Positions 22,540-34,057 of a stretch of 64,000 nt of DNA are shown here, piece after piece. Origin of the DNA: Schistocephalus solidus. Taxonomy: Eukaryota > Platyhelminthes > Cestoda > Diphyllobothriidea > Diphyllobothriidae. The position numbers and the translations under genes are program-made. The notes under the pieces were generated by a model. The model made no database searches, was not told the origin of the DNA, and saw only the letters and a list, made by a program, of their open reading frames with translations. The DNA lies in NCBI GenBank assembly GCA_017591395.1, contig WEDG01007483.1, positions 62,001 through 126,000 of the forward strand, given 5' to 3'. How positions within the stretch are numbered: the stretch's first letter is position 1; every line of letters starts with the position of its first letter.

Positions 22540-23874
22540 TTGCTCTTGAAAGTTAAACTTTCCCTATTTTTATGGAAGGAATCGCACATACTGCCTATTC
22601 CGAAACACGGCCGACCTACGTCATTTGACGACTTTAGGCCAATAAATACACTACCAGCAGTCTCGAAGATCTTCGAGACCTTGATCAAAGACAAGATGAT
22701 GTGTCACCTAAGAGAAAATAACCTACTTAATGCGGCTCAGCATGGTTTTCTCGAAAAAAGGTCTTGTGACACTTGCCAGCTCTCTTTCTTCGATCATGTG
22801 CTACAATCTAGAGACAGCGGTTTTGCAATTTACACCGTTTACTTCGATTTCACTAAGGCTTTTGATCGTGTTGACCATGATCTCCCACTGCTGAAACTTG
22901 CCTCCTTCGGCATAGGTAACAAGCTTCTGAACGTAATATTTTTCTATTTGAATGCTCGCGCACAACGGGTTAAAATTTCTGATGTTATCTCCAACCCCAC
23001 GCATGTGAGGAGCGGAGTTATTCAGGGCAGCGTGCTCGGCCCGCTTCTATTTTGCCTCTTTGTCAACGATGTTCCTGATTGTTTTCAGTATGGTAGGCCC
23101 TTTATGTACGCTGAAGATTTAAAAGTTGCCTTTCAATATAAACCGATTGATCGCAACATCGTGCTTGAGCTATTAACAACGGATCTTCAGGCCTTCGCTC
23201 AGTGGTGTCGCACATGGCGCCTCTCAATTTCTTGGCAAAAGTGCTTCGTTATGGTTATTGGCGACAACCATCAGCCCCACCTAGGCATAGATGGTCACGA
23301 TCTAAACGTGCCCGGAGTTATAAAGGATCTGGGCATATCATACTCTAGTAGTCTTAATCTGTCAGAGCACTGCGCCCTGATTGTCTCGAAAGCACGCCAA
23401 ACTACTGGGTTTATTCTCAGAAATTTTAAAACCGTCAAAATGTATGTCAGGTCGAGTCTGGAATACTGCTCGTTTCTATTTAGTCTTCTGCACGCTAGTG
23501 AACGAAAGAAGATAGAATCAGTCCAGCACTTCTTTAAAAAAAGAGTTTTCTATTCAGATCACCGAAACCTGTCCTACCAACAACGCTGTGAGCATACAAG
23601 CCTTGACCCGTTGTGGCTTCGCAGATTACAGAAGGGACTATTTTTACTGTTTAAACTACAAAATAGTCGTACATTTAAGCCCCTTACATCTCTGAGGCAC
23701 CTCGACCACTCTCGGCGCACCAGTCATCGATATGTATTTTTATTTTTTCCTTTTGCATGCATAGTTGGATACCGACAGTTTTTTTCGGTAAACGCTATAG
23801 CAATCTGGAATAAGCTACCTAGAAGTATCAAAATTCAGCAAAGCTATCCCTTGTTTAACGCCAACTGTCACTAG
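22540..23874 (+). pseudogene. E1 reverse transcriptase, long uninterrupted frame
   Basis: A 444-codon open frame with no stop, covering essentially the whole RT and C-terminal region. It has PIPKHGRPTSFDDFRPIN (region 0/1), HGFLEKRSCDTCQL (motif 2a), VYFDFTKAFDRVDHD (motif A intact), GVIQGSVLGPLLFCLFVNDV (motif B), then FMYAEDLKV where YADD is expected, and GVIKDLGISYS. The C-terminal stretch is LDPLWLRRLQKGLFLLFKLQ and IAIWNKLPRSIK. The Asp-to-Glu change at the active site probably inactivates the enzyme. No ATG begins the frame; it enters from degraded sequence upstream. Confidence 0.85.
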
Positions 23875-24177
23875 TTTTCTACATTCAGGACACCTTCCAA
23901 AACTTTTGGGTGCTGACTCTGTTGAAGCTCTCTTCGGTTCTGATGGCGTTCACGGACTCTGAATCCTGTGCCGGTCTTCATGCTGAGGGCAATATTACTG
24001 GCTCTGCAGACCTCAATCGGCTTATTTCTCAGTCGACAGCGAACAGCCGCTCGCCGACATACCTGCTGGTGCAGAATACCGGATCCGTAACACTGAATGG
24101 AGAGGTTCTTCACCGGGCACCTGTGTTAACGCGTCCCTGTCCAGAACTTTAATTACTCAATAAGCTGCAGTTTTTTC

Positions 24178-24208
24178 TCCTGAAAACACCTGAAACAACG
24201 ATCAGGAG
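24178..24208 (+). promoter_or_regulatory. Family E 3' UTR hairpin followed by T-run (E1)
   Basis: CTCCTGA ... TCAGGAG forms a 7-bp stem with a ~17-nt loop, followed by seven Ts. The equivalent in E2 (about 19372-19402) is TCCTGA ... TCAGGA. Candidate 3' recognition structure. Confidence 0.5.
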
Positions 24209-24294
24209 TTTTTTTCACTGTCAGCTTGACCCTCTACTGTATATTTTTGACCTTGCCTGTAAACTGGCAATAAATAAATAAAATAATATAAAAT

Positions 24295-25380
24295 AAGCAC
24301 CGGTTGAAAAGATCTGGGCATGTAGAAAACTGCAAATTTGATATCCTCAGAACAATGTAAGTTAGCAGTCGAGAAGGCAACATGTACACTGCATTGGATA
24401 AGACGTGCGATTAAAATATTCCTCCTCAGCTCTTTGGAAAGTCTTGAGCATCTTTGTGAGACCATATTCATCTTACGGAATACTAGCCTGGATACCGTGG
24501 AGGAAGATAGATGTTGACCTCCACGAACAGGTGCAACGGAGAGCAACAAAGATGGTCGACGGTCTTAAGGCTTTACCATACCAATACAGATTAAAAAACC
24601 TTAATTTATTTCCTCTTATCTACAGGCACTTATGGTAAAGCCTGCTATGGACATTCCGGAATATCCGGGGTCATGTTTCCTCCCTGAGATTGGAGGATTT
24701 CTTCAAATTTGCCTGCCCGATAGCCTGACTGCGCACAGTCACTCAGAATCCTCGCCTCCAAGATAAGTTAAAATTACTTATTATTTGAAGATATTGAGAT
24801 CTTTACAACCCAATTATCATCTCAAGTTATAAGAAGTGTACTTCTGTACCCTAGCTTCCAAGTTTTTGCATCTTTGTCATCTACCTTACAAGGCCAGACT
24901 GGCTGAACTTTATTTGTTTCCTCTCAATTACAGGCAACTACGCAGTGACATCATCCAAACCTACTGGATTGTCAGAGACTAGAGTGTGCCTAGAATTTGC
25001 AGACTTCTTCGAATTGGCTGGGATGGAACATCTGCGGGGTCATCCCTTTAAACTGCGTAGGAAGTTGGTCCACATGGACGTCTGTCGGAGCGGCTTTTCA
25101 CAGAGGGTCGTTCAAGCATGGAACGAACTCCCTGACGAGGTGAACTTTTCAGGAACTGTTGACAAATTAAAATGCAAACTAGATGCTAATTTGCTGAGAA
25201 ACTATTTTACATATAATGAAGATTGTGTCAGCAGCGGCAGCTTGCGCCTGGCCCACACATATCGATGACCCTGCATTTTCATTTGTCATATTTATTACTG
25301 TTAACGTTTATTCTATTGAAATTTTTGCATGCGAATAGGGAACTCAAGGGTGAAAGCCTACTTCCCTAAATAAATTGACT
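24295..25380 (+). mobile_element. CR1-type LINE copy F, C-terminal part and 3' end
   Basis: It resumes with EKDLGM, TANLISSEQCKLAVEKATC, then YSSYGILAWIPWRKIDV, EQVQRRATKMVDGLKALPYQ and, after an internal duplication or indel near 24640-24930, FADFFELAGMEHLRGHPFKL and RKLVHMDVCRSGFSQRVVQA to a stop near 25267. A second tract at 24885-24935 repeats the YRLKNLNLFPL-type motif (ARLAELYLFPLNYRQLR), pointing to a local rearrangement. The 3' stem-loop is at 25333-25367 and the end at about 25380. Confidence 0.8.
25333..25380 (+). promoter_or_regulatory. CR1 3'-terminal stem-loop (copy F)
   Basis: AATAGGGAACTCAAGGGTGA and AAGCCTACTTCCCT: outer AGGGAA/TTCCCT, inner AGG(G)/(G)CCT, followed by AAATAAATTGACT. 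Confidence 0.5.
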
Positions 25381-25544
25381 TAAAGCGACTTAAACTATCT
25401 ACATCCCTCATAAATTCATGTAACAGAAATATGACTGAAGCAAAAGTAACAATCGATAAACTAGATCTCTCAGCTATCCTACGTCTGCGAAATTTTATCG
25501 ACAAATATGAACATTGATTTACGATGCTCAACTTTTTTATTATA

Positions 25545-27775
25545 ATTAAGGATTTATCTTTGGTTAGCACTGGCAAGGCACTATCTAAACAAAAATTAGT
25601 AAGGAAATAAAGTTATGACAATGTGTGCATATAGAATGCACAAATACTTAATAATGTAGACAGAACTGGTCCTGTCAGGTCAACAGTTAGCGATTTTTTG
25701 AAATTAATGTTGTACTAGAAAAACATTGGCAGGGAAAAACTCCTACCTTAAGAATGGAGGCAGACTTCAATAGGCCTTCATTTTCGAATAGAAAGTAGGA
25801 GAAAAACACTGCTTAGGAAGATAAGGTGAGGTGGTGAGTAAAGTAATACTGCAGTAGCATTTCAGAAAGAGATATTGAAACGTCGAGGTGATGCGTTTTT
25901 GATCACTTAGGCGCATGAAACAGAATCTCACGAAAATGCGTCAAGGAACTTAAGTCCTCAGCATCTTAGGATCCAGAATTGAATTCTAATGATGGTTAGT
26001 ATCCAAGGAAACGGCAGCATTTTAGACTGTGGGCCACCGAATGTGTACGTCTTGATAACTTCATCGTTTGGATGACTAGTGATATAAGGAGACATCATGG
26101 TTCATGGGCGACTCGAGGTAGCGAAAATATAGTTTCACGAGAGTCACTTAAATATCCGATGGTCCTTTCACTGAGTCATGGGGAAAGATACTGAGAAAAG
26201 ATTCGGAAATATAAGGTTACTAGAATCAGTGTTAAGATAAATGTGCAGTCTTCGCTTGAATGCAGATAGACTAGTTAACGACCTAATTTCAATTTCAAAG
26301 TTATTCCAAAGAAAACTATACCTAGAAACAAAGATGAGAGAGCGTTTCCACGTGAAGGATGCAGGGGGAGGTATAATTAGTGCAGAATTTCTGAGGTTAT
26401 AAGGAAGACTAAGGGGGTAATGACAGCAAGCTTGGGGAAAGTTGAGCTATTATTTAGTCGCAAAAGGAGACAAAAGCCTGCTTCCAGTCTCCTGACCCAA
26501 AAACATTTGATCTTCGTTAGCTGGCATCTTGTTGAGTAGGAAGTAGTTAAAACCGTCGGAAAGAGGTTTTTTGCGAAGTGTCTCTGGACAGTTTCAATTT
26601 TTGAACGGCTTGATTCGTTCATTAAACCGAAGATAAGACAGCAAAATTCAAGAATGGGAAGTAAAACATACAATAAAGTCTTAATTTAATTTCAAGAAGG
26701 AAGAAATTATAAGAAATAAAGCTGCAAATATGAGCAGCTTTGGCCGTTATTCTATCAGCATGAGGCGAAGATCTAATTTATTGGTGTAGCTTAAGCCCAA
26801 GTCCATGGTGGAGGAACATTCAGTCATAGGGCAACCTTTAAGAATAACAGGTTTCGGCAGCCTTAAAGGCCCAAAACTCATGTAGCGACACTTGGAAGGT
26901 GAGAACTCCATTAGCCATGTAGAGCTCCAGGCTGAAAGAGCGTCTAAGTCAGAATTAATGTTTTCTTGGCATCGTGCGGTCGAAGAGTAAGAGAAGCAAT
27001 GCACGCATTTGACGTCAGCAGCACTAATAAAAGATGAAGAATGTTTAAATATCGATGAATTATCATTTATATACAGTAAGAACAACGAAGGACCTAATAT
27101 GGTACCTTGAATGAAACCTGTAACAATCGGGGATGCACTTGAGTATGAGGATTCCACTAAAACATTTTGTTTTCGATCATTTAGGTATGATCTAATAAAG
27201 TCAGTAAGGGGACTAAGAAATCCTAAAGCTTCTAGTTAAGCTAGAAGTCGTCTATGAGGCACTTTATCGAAAGCCTTACTAAGAGCAAAGTCGATAACTA
27301 CTACAGATAGATGATCATGACAAAGAGAGGTCAGCAGATTTAGAAAAGACATGTGGCAGGTTTCACAAGAGCGGTCTAACTAAAAGCCGTGTTGGGAAAA
27401 ATTGATAATTTGATTGTGTATGCAAAAATCCCTGATTTGTTTTGCAAGCAGTTTCTCGAAGAGTTTATCTAGAGAGGGCGTTTTATAAACACCTCGATAG
27501 TTATAAATGTCAGATCGGGAACCAGATTTAAAAATTTATTATAATAGAAGTTTTCCAATAATTGGGGAAGAAACCGTTTTCGAGAAATACTGAGAATAAT
27601 TTGCTAAGTAGAGGTGGAAAATCCCTTAAATGTTTAATAAGTGAGTTCGGAATGTTATCAGATTCAACCATATGTGACTGTTTTAGGTGAGCTACTTTTT
27701 TTAATACGTGAAGGCCAGAAATTACTGGTTTTTAGAAGTGAATTTGAATTTTAAAGCTGAACCTTAAATCACATC
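25545..27775 (-). mobile_element. Family A LINE copy A2 (RT and 3' region), inverted relative to A1
   Basis: Minus-strand RT: NSLIKHLRDFPPLLSKLFSV (27640-27580), a YRGVYKTPSL-type tract, NQHGF-like then CETCHMSFLNLL, VVIDFALSKAFDKVPHRR (motif A altered from YFDLSKAFD), then GFIQGTILGPSLFLLYINDN. The active site FISAADVKCV replaces FIYADD. The C-terminal region (26377-26673) includes LLPILEFCCLIFGLMN. It covers both A1 segments continuously and so shows that the A1 halves were once adjacent. It lies 10-17 kb from A1 in opposite orientation. Confidence 0.8.
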
Positions 27776-27779
27776 CTCC

Positions 27780-29815
27780 CATCTTGGGTGCTCTAACAAG
27801 CCCGTAGTTGCATCCCAAGAAACAAACGTGTGGCAATCGGCAATGGGGAAACACCACAACACCACCAAATTGGATAACGTTAATATCAGGACAACTTCAA
27901 TAATGCCTCGTCCAAAGGCAGTTCCGACTTCGGTCGTAACTTCTGCCGGCTATGTCAGCAGTTCTAAAGAGCCCCTAGTTGAGAGCGAAAAATACAATGA
28001 GTGGCGAGATAGAATAAGGTACAACATACAACGATTATAATGTTGAAAACAAACCTAATTAATCCCTCTAGTCATTCAGAGGAAAAATATGGTCGGCAGT
28101 GAATCAAAAGACGCCCTAGACAGTGAGAACTGCGAAGTTATCCAGGGCTTACCTGAATCAAATGCCCACACCTCAAAAGGAACGGATATCCGCTGATCTT
28201 GCTATGTTTCAGCACCTGCTAAATGATATACTTCATTCAGGAGAGACGATAATCGTTCGTGCTGCCTTCAGGCTCGGAATAAAGGGTATTGAACAGTCCC
28301 AAAATATGAGACCACGGCCTATCAAAATTGTCTTGGGACAACAAGGAAGAGGCTAAGCTACTGCTCTAGAGAAAAACCAACTTTCGAAACTTTCATAAGC
28401 AGTTTTTTTCCAGCCAGACTGCTCTCCAGCAGAACGTCTGAAATGCCGCGAATTAGTGATAGAAATGAACATGACACTTGCATCTGGAGACAACAATCTG
28501 GTGATTTACAGGGGATGCGTGATACAGAGAACAACATTGCTCTGGAACCAGCCAATGCTCATGATGGTTGCGGCAAAGTAGCATTGGCAAACTCGAGACA
28601 AGCGGAATTTGGCTCTGTTGACTGCTGCATACTTACATTTCTGTATACCAACGCCCAAAGTCTGTTTCTGAAGCTCAACGAACTGAGAATTCAGGTAGTG
28701 GTTCTGTCTCTCGATATTATAGCAATCACAGAAACATAACTGCCACAGAACATCTGCCATTGCGAAGAAGCCTTATCCAGGTACCAGCTGTTCAGGAGAG
28801 ACCGCACCCACCGCCAGGTAGGAGGAGTTGCGATGTATGTCAAAAGCAATTTCACAGTCTGTGAAATGACGGAGAAGATTAGCAATGGCATTGAGGCTAT
28901 TTGGCTGAAAATAAAGACATTGGGATCGCAGTCCCATGAAGTAATGACCCTCTACCGACCACCAGGGGCAGATACCGACGCTGATACTTTTTTGTTGGAG
29001 AACATAAAAATAGATTAGTAGTCTACCTGATTTTGTTCTCATGGGTGACTTCAATTCACCCAGCATTCGATGGAACTATCTGCAGGCGCAGAGCTCAAAG
29101 TTTTCCCTCGATCACCGTCTGCTAAAGACAACACTCTAGCTCTTTTCACACAACATGTATTTGTTCCAACGAGAGCGCGTGGAGGACAACAGGCTAGTTG
29201 TTAAGATCTCGTCTTCACTATCGATCCTGACCGTATAGACGAGGTACGCTGCCTACCTCCACTTGGTCGAAGTGATCATGCAGTAAATTTATGGGAGTAT
29301 GGTTTATATTCTGTGCCATCTGCAATAAATGAAACCAGACCAATCTATGGCGAGGAGACTTTTGCAAGATGAGAGCTGAGGCATCACGAATAGACTGGGA
29401 TCTTCCCTTCTCCGGGAATTTCACTGGGGACTGGAATTTATTTAAGTAATGTTTTTTTTGAATCTTATAAAATGCCACTGTCCGCCATCACAACTTAGGA
29501 TATCTAAGAGACCACAGTGGTTAACAAGGGATCTAAAATGAGAGATTAACAGGAAAGGAAGGCTTTGGAAGAAATTTTGCCGATCCAATGAAAATTTAGC
29601 CTTGCAAGCATACAAAACTCAAATGAACAAGGTTAAAAGCTTGATCTTCAAAAGCTGACGGGATTACGAGAGGGATTTGGTCCAGTGAGCAGTTCACAAT
29701 CCCAAATTGCTCTAAAGCTATGTAAGAAAAAGCACACGTAACAGTTTCAAAATATCAGAAATTAAAAACAAAATTGAACACTTTTCCCAGTTCTTTCAGT
29801 CGGTTTTCACTATAG
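27780..29815 (+). mobile_element. CR1-type LINE copy G: ORF1 and endonuclease, no RT
   Basis: ORF1 pieces: 27828-28040, then VIQGLPESNAHTSKG, HLLNDILHSGETIIVRAAFR and RPRPIKIVLGQQG (28120-28350). Endonuclease: LYTNAQSLFLKLNELRIQVV, IIAITET (28640-28735), GVAMYVKSNFTVC, a YRPPGADTD tract and MGDFNSPSIRWNY (29041-29080), then LGRSDHAVNLW (SDH intact, near 29265). It runs through the linker to HFSQFFQSVFTIEA (29780-29818), where the minus-strand element H begins, so the whole RT is absent. Multiple stops and frameshifts. Confidence 0.8.
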
Positions 29816-31443
29816 AAGCTGTTTTTATTCCATCAAGTGACGAGACTATGGGAGCGCCACTTATTTTTGTGAGGCTCTGCACTAGCTCACGGAAAAAGTT
29901 TGGATCGTTGATTGAAAATATTATATGCCAATCTTGAGTGCTTACGAAATTATTTATTATTTCATTGTTTGTGGTAGCAAAGTCTAGGTTTTTGCATTTA
30001 ACCTCAGGCTTCGTAAGAAGGGGAACTGGAAAACAACAGTGAATTATTGCGTGATCACTTGTGAATAGATCACGATAGAAATTCATAAAGAGAGAGTGGA
30101 CATCATTTGTAAAAATTAAATATACAATGTTTTCATTTCTAGTAACTTATCTGACCAGTTGGAACATGTTTGAAAAGTTAATAGTATCGACCAATTTCTG
30201 ATTTTTTGGTGGATAGAAATGTGCCTGCCTGTCAATGTCTGGCAGACTAAAATTGCCTACGAATACTGTGACATCAAATTGAGTCTTTCCAACTTTTTCA
30301 AATAGTTCACAGAGCTCGCTTTCATTGCCAGAATAACATGGACGATTAGAGACACAGCCAATTACCGCTTTTTATTGTGCGGGAGGATGACTGAAGCAAA
30401 GCATACATTTCCAGAAAAGGACGAAATTCTCAGCTGAAAAGGGAAATGTACAAAGGATGACTTAATGTAAAGGAGGCAACCACCGCCACGTTTTTTAGCG
30501 CGGTCTTGTCGGTACAAATTGAAATTATCTGTAGCAAGCGTCGAGTCAGAAATAAGAGTGTGATCCCAGGATTCAGTGATGCACAGCACATCTGGATCAA
30601 GCTGAAATGCTACTGTTTTAAACTGAGCCATCTTATTTACAACTGATCTCGCATTGAGTGAAACTAAGCTGAGCGTATTCCGGAGCTGCAGGTTACGCTC
30701 ATCAGAATTAATAAAAAGGAACATTTGGCTGCGGAGAAGAAAACTGGAAAGAAGAAACGAAAGGTGGGAAACAAAATTGCTCTGGTCTACAATTTGTTGA
30801 AATGCTACTGTTAAAAGAACTGAGATTATTGTACAACGGCATATTTGAATGAAAACCATGGAATTGAAGGCTATATTGTGGCGTGGGAAAGACAGGGGGT
30901 GGCATAAAAATTGGCGGAAAATGGGCATTTGAAAAGGGAATAAGTGATTTTGAAAAACGGGATAACTTTTTAATGAGCTCAGGGCGAAAGCCTAATTCCC
31001 TCAATAAAGTGACATAATTAGAAGGGTTAATTATTTGGGGATTTCGGATACCTTTTGAAATGGAAATGATGGTAACGTGAGCGTTCGCATCTGTTGTAGA
31101 TGCTGAGGTGTTAGCAGGTTTCCCATCGGTAATGAAATTACTGAGTTTTAATGCCTGGCTTAGCCAATGATTCAGATTTACTAGGAGTTTTCGTAGCTTA
31201 ACTAGATTTGGCAGCTATAGCAGGCGTGGTTTGCTTTGGAGTGGAAAGAAATGGCGTTGACACGATTTCCCTCGAACCAGGAACAAGGTTTATGGGTGAA
31301 GATTTAGCTGGAATTGAAATTCCTGTTGATCCGGAGGGCCGTGGGCTTGCATTAGCTGGAGGATAAAACCTATGAGAAAACTTTTGGTACTGAAGGTTTA
31401 GACCATAGGCTTCTCGTTTGCTTATGAGGGTAAAACCCGACAT
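29816..31443 (-). mobile_element. LINE copy H (minus strand): ORF1 remnant and endonuclease, possibly 5' half of family A
   Basis: The minus-strand frame 30928-30362 encodes the start of an endonuclease: LVSLNARSVVNKMAQFKTVA, PDVLCITESWDHTLISD (catalytic Glu present), YRQDRAKKRGGGCLLYIK. Below it, in shifted frames, come a degraded VGNFSLPDID tract (30250-30225) and LFTSDHAIIHC (SDH present, 30060-30030). Above it are Pro/Ser-rich ORF1-like pieces (31004-30708; 31443-31198). It has no RT. Copy A2, also minus strand, lies on the far side of copy G and begins in the RT. H plus A2 could therefore be one element split by G, but no overlap proves it. Confidence 0.65.
30968..31014 (+). other. Sequence resembling a CR1 3' end inside element H
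   Basis: CTCAGGGCGAAAGCC, then TAATTCCCTCAATAAAGTGAC is very close to the CR1 F 3' end (CTCAAGGGTGAAAGCC, TACTTCCCTAAATAAATTGAC at 25345-25380) and has the same orientation. It could be the 3' end of copy G cut off by H, or a chance part of H. Confidence 0.45.
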
Positions 31444-32579
31444 TCAATTTGGGTTTTATCCCTACAGGTAAGCAACTTGTTTTTTTTTAAAATATTGAGC
31501 TGAGTGCTCATGTCTAGAGAAAATAAGGTCCACTTCAATCGCCGAAATTTTTTACCAGAATTGGCGGGTTTTTGCTACGGGAAGACAGTCTTTTAGCTTC
31601 AGCGACTTTAAAGTTAAAGCCGCACGAGTAAAGGAAATGGAATGCAAAGTTCAGAGGGACTTTAATCTTGGGGACCTTTTTAGAAGAAAATTGAAACTTC
31701 TCTTATTTTTTATGTTGCTGAATTGACTCAGTATTGACCATGTTTATATCAGGCTATAGTTTCTCGAATTTTTGAGAAGTGAGTGAAGACAACTTTCCCT
31801 CAATAATGGTGCAAAGGATCGTAAAAAGAGAAATATAGTTTAAACATAAAGGTATTAAAGTTTTCCAGGGCGGCAAGGTCTTATTTCCTCATGCTTACGG
31901 TGGGTTGCTCAAGTGGAAGTTTTACGCGAAGAAGATGTTTGCGTCTAAGCACTGACTGGGGTTTCGTATTGATTTTAAAATATAAGTATTTTATCAAATC
32001 GATAATACGAAAGGAAAATTGTCACAAGTGACGTTTAACGGAGCAAAAGATGTAATAATTGAAATATGCGTTTTAAGCAAAGCACTGCAAGCAAAAATCT
32101 GTTTGGTACCGAGTTTAAACTGAAAATAGAATTAGCGAAGAGGCTATGCAGGATGAAAAATTAGATCAACTGGTATACCAGCTACTGCAAGTTATTTTTG
32201 CTGGAAATAAGGTAAAATTACAAAATTTTAATTTTATTTCTCGAATAAACCTTTAGATTCCGTCCTTTTGCATTAAACCTGCAAAACTTTAATGATGCTA
32301 TGTAAGGGGAAATAGTTTACAACCGTATATTTCTCCCTTTTGAAAAGTTCAATAACTGCAGTTGTGTGCAGTTGATATTGAGGTAAAAAATACAATAAAT
32401 TGTCAATAAGTAAGCCAATATTTTTGACAGGAAACGAAGAAATCGGTTTAAAAATTCGAGAATTCACTTATCTTCGAATTTGAACCAACCGCCTACTCAC
32501 TATTAGACTTAAAACTTTTTGCGACCAGCTTAGCAGGTGTACCATAAATAGAAAAGATTTAACACGTAGTCTTATCAGA
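31444..32579. other. AT-rich stretch, possibly 5' region of element H
   Basis: No recognisable product. Short frames only; the composition matches the neighbouring LINE debris. Confidence 0.35.
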
Positions 32580-32786
32580 GGTCACTGATAGATCCAAACG
32601 CAGGTTTATCGTCATTATCCGCAATATCCCCCACACAGTCAACCCAAAACCATCAATCCAACAACTCATACACTCGTGTGGCCTTAACGTCCGCATAGCT
32701 TCCACCAAAAGGCTTACCCCAACAAGCAAAAATAAGCCAGTTTTAGTGACCTTCTATTCACAAACCGACGCCGATCGAATTTTACC
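32580..32786 (+). pseudogene. RRM-like ORF1 fragment of a LINE
   Basis: RFIVIIRNIPHTVNPKPSI, LIHSCGLNVRIASTKRL and KPVLVTFYSQTDADRIL read in one frame with the pattern of an RRM-type ORF1 domain (an RNP2-like strand, a helix and a final strand). Frame and sense are plus. No endonuclease or RT follows; it joins a CR1 C-terminus directly. Confidence 0.45.
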
Positions 32787-33015
32787 AAATCCTGCTCTGT
32801 ACATTCCGGAATACCCGGACACATGATTCCTCCCTGAGATCGGAAGATTTGTTCGATTTGGCCTGCACAAATTATCTGTGTGGCCATTCGTACAGGGTCA
32901 GTAGCGAACGCATGCGATTGAAACTCAGAACTAATTTCAGCCAACGAGTTATCCGACCTTGGAACTCGGTACCAAGTGAGACAGTTACCGCCGACAGCAT
33001 TTCTGATTTTTAAAG
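32787..33015 (+). mobile_element. CR1-type LINE C-terminal fragment
   Basis: LWTFRNIRGHDSSLRSEDLF, DLACTNYLCGHSYRV and RLKLRTNFSQRVIRPWNSVP are the typical final segment of flatworm CR1 proteins. The nucleotide sequence is similar to 24640-24720. It ends near TADSISDF. Confidence 0.65.
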
Positions 33016-33577
33016 TAGGCTTGACAGAATGAGACTCTCACAATATGATTTCTTAAAAGCACCCTTACCTTTATATTGCTTGTTCATATTCAATAATAAC
33101 TTAACACTGATAGGGTCATCAAGTACAATGCATGTAGCCTTTCAAAATATACAAAGAAATATATCACATATCTCCATCAGCGACAGCGCTCGAAATCTCA
33201 AACAAGAACCGCCGGGAAACTGGATGGAAAACAGGCTAATAACGTTTAATTCCAAACTCCTAGGTATGTGTCAATACTAGAATTGGATTAGGGAGTATAC
33301 TGATCGAACCAAAAAGATGACAGGAGGAGCGGTACTTTGCATCTAATTCTATAGAGTTCGGTTGAGAGAAAAAACTACTGCTCGTTAAAAATTCAACAAA
33401 AACACCCCACAATTGTTCGCAGAAAAATAAAAATAAAAGCTTAGCAAGAGTACTAGATCTAGAATATATATGTATATACGGACAGGGATCTGGAGTTATA
33501 ATATTTATATCAAGATTTTACTATACTCAAATTCAGGCGGAATAGTCGAAGTATAACATAGTATATTGTTCTGCGTA
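33016..33577. other. Intergenic region upstream of the SMAP-domain gene
   Basis: AT-rich. A TATATATGTATATA run at 33465-33478 lies ~100 bp before the start codon and could hold a promoter, but no defined core promoter can be assigned from sequence alone. Confidence 0.3.
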
Positions 33578-34057
33578 ATGGGAAAGAATAAGCATGTTGA
33601 GGAAACAACAGATAAAAACAACCTTGGGATACGTAAAAAGTCGTCTAAGCACAGGAAAAGAGAAAGGCGTCTTAGCGAAGGCGATGTGGGCGAGATCAAT
33701 ATTCACTCAGCGAACGCGTGGGAGAATGTGAAATTTGAAACACCGGACCGAAAAGAAAAATTTCTACGTCTTATGGGCGCTGAAAAGTACAAAAAACAAG
33801 TTGCCGAAGCTAAGAAAGAGGAAAAAAGTGCTCAACATTCAAGAGCTGGCGTTGGTGTAGAGAAAATTGGAGAAAATTTGGAGCGTCAATTTCGCGAAGG
33901 TCTCGAACACAGGGCCCTTGGCGCTCAACATGTCGGACTCGGATGTCATTCTGTTGAACTTTCGCGGTCAGCTGATGACAATTTCCTTCCACTTGATAAG
34001 GATTCTTTGAAAAGGAAATATTTCAACGCATTTGTTCACGGCTCCAAAAAATCGTAA
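33578..34057 (+). CDS. SMAP-domain protein (small acidic protein family), single exon
   Basis: A 159-residue protein starting at the ATG MGKNKHVEE; the frame is open a few codons further 5' but has no other ATG there. Residues 20-31 are strongly basic (KKSSKHRKRERR), a likely nuclear localisation signal. Residues ~46-123 match the SMAP domain (PF15477-type, known from human C11orf58): AWENVKFETPDRKEKFLRLM, then GA near 67, and IGENLERQFREGLEHRALG followed by HVGLGC. The family function is poorly known. Unlike the vertebrate protein, this one has no long acidic C-terminus but ends basic (VHGSKKS). It is intronless and undamaged in a desert of dead transposons. That favours a functional gene or recent retrogene; which of the two cannot be told from one locus. 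Confidence 0.85.
   Translation: MGKNKHVEETTDKNNLGIRKKSSKHRKRERRLSEGDVGEINIHSANAWENVKFETPDRKEKFLRLMGAEKYKKQVAEAKKEEKSAQHSRAGVGVEKIGENLERQFREGLEHRALGAQHVGLGCHSVELSRSADDNFLPLDKDSLKRKYFNAFVHGSKKS

Larger units (their letters stand above)
19623..24294 (+). mobile_element. Family E LINE, near full-length copy (E1) inserted in CR1 copy F
   Basis: About 4.67 kb: 5' region (19623-20149, with an antisense tRNA-like stretch), ORF1/endonuclease, RT and 3' UTR ending in (AATA)n at 24268-24290. It interrupts the same CR1 that holds E2. Between the endonuclease and RT (21718-22540) frames are broken but recognisable (PRKKIIDVKDEVCLPLSFRR; TVSPFPNI). The 3' UTR hairpin is at 24178-24208. By eye it is similar to E2 over the 1.56 kb they share. 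Confidence 0.8.
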
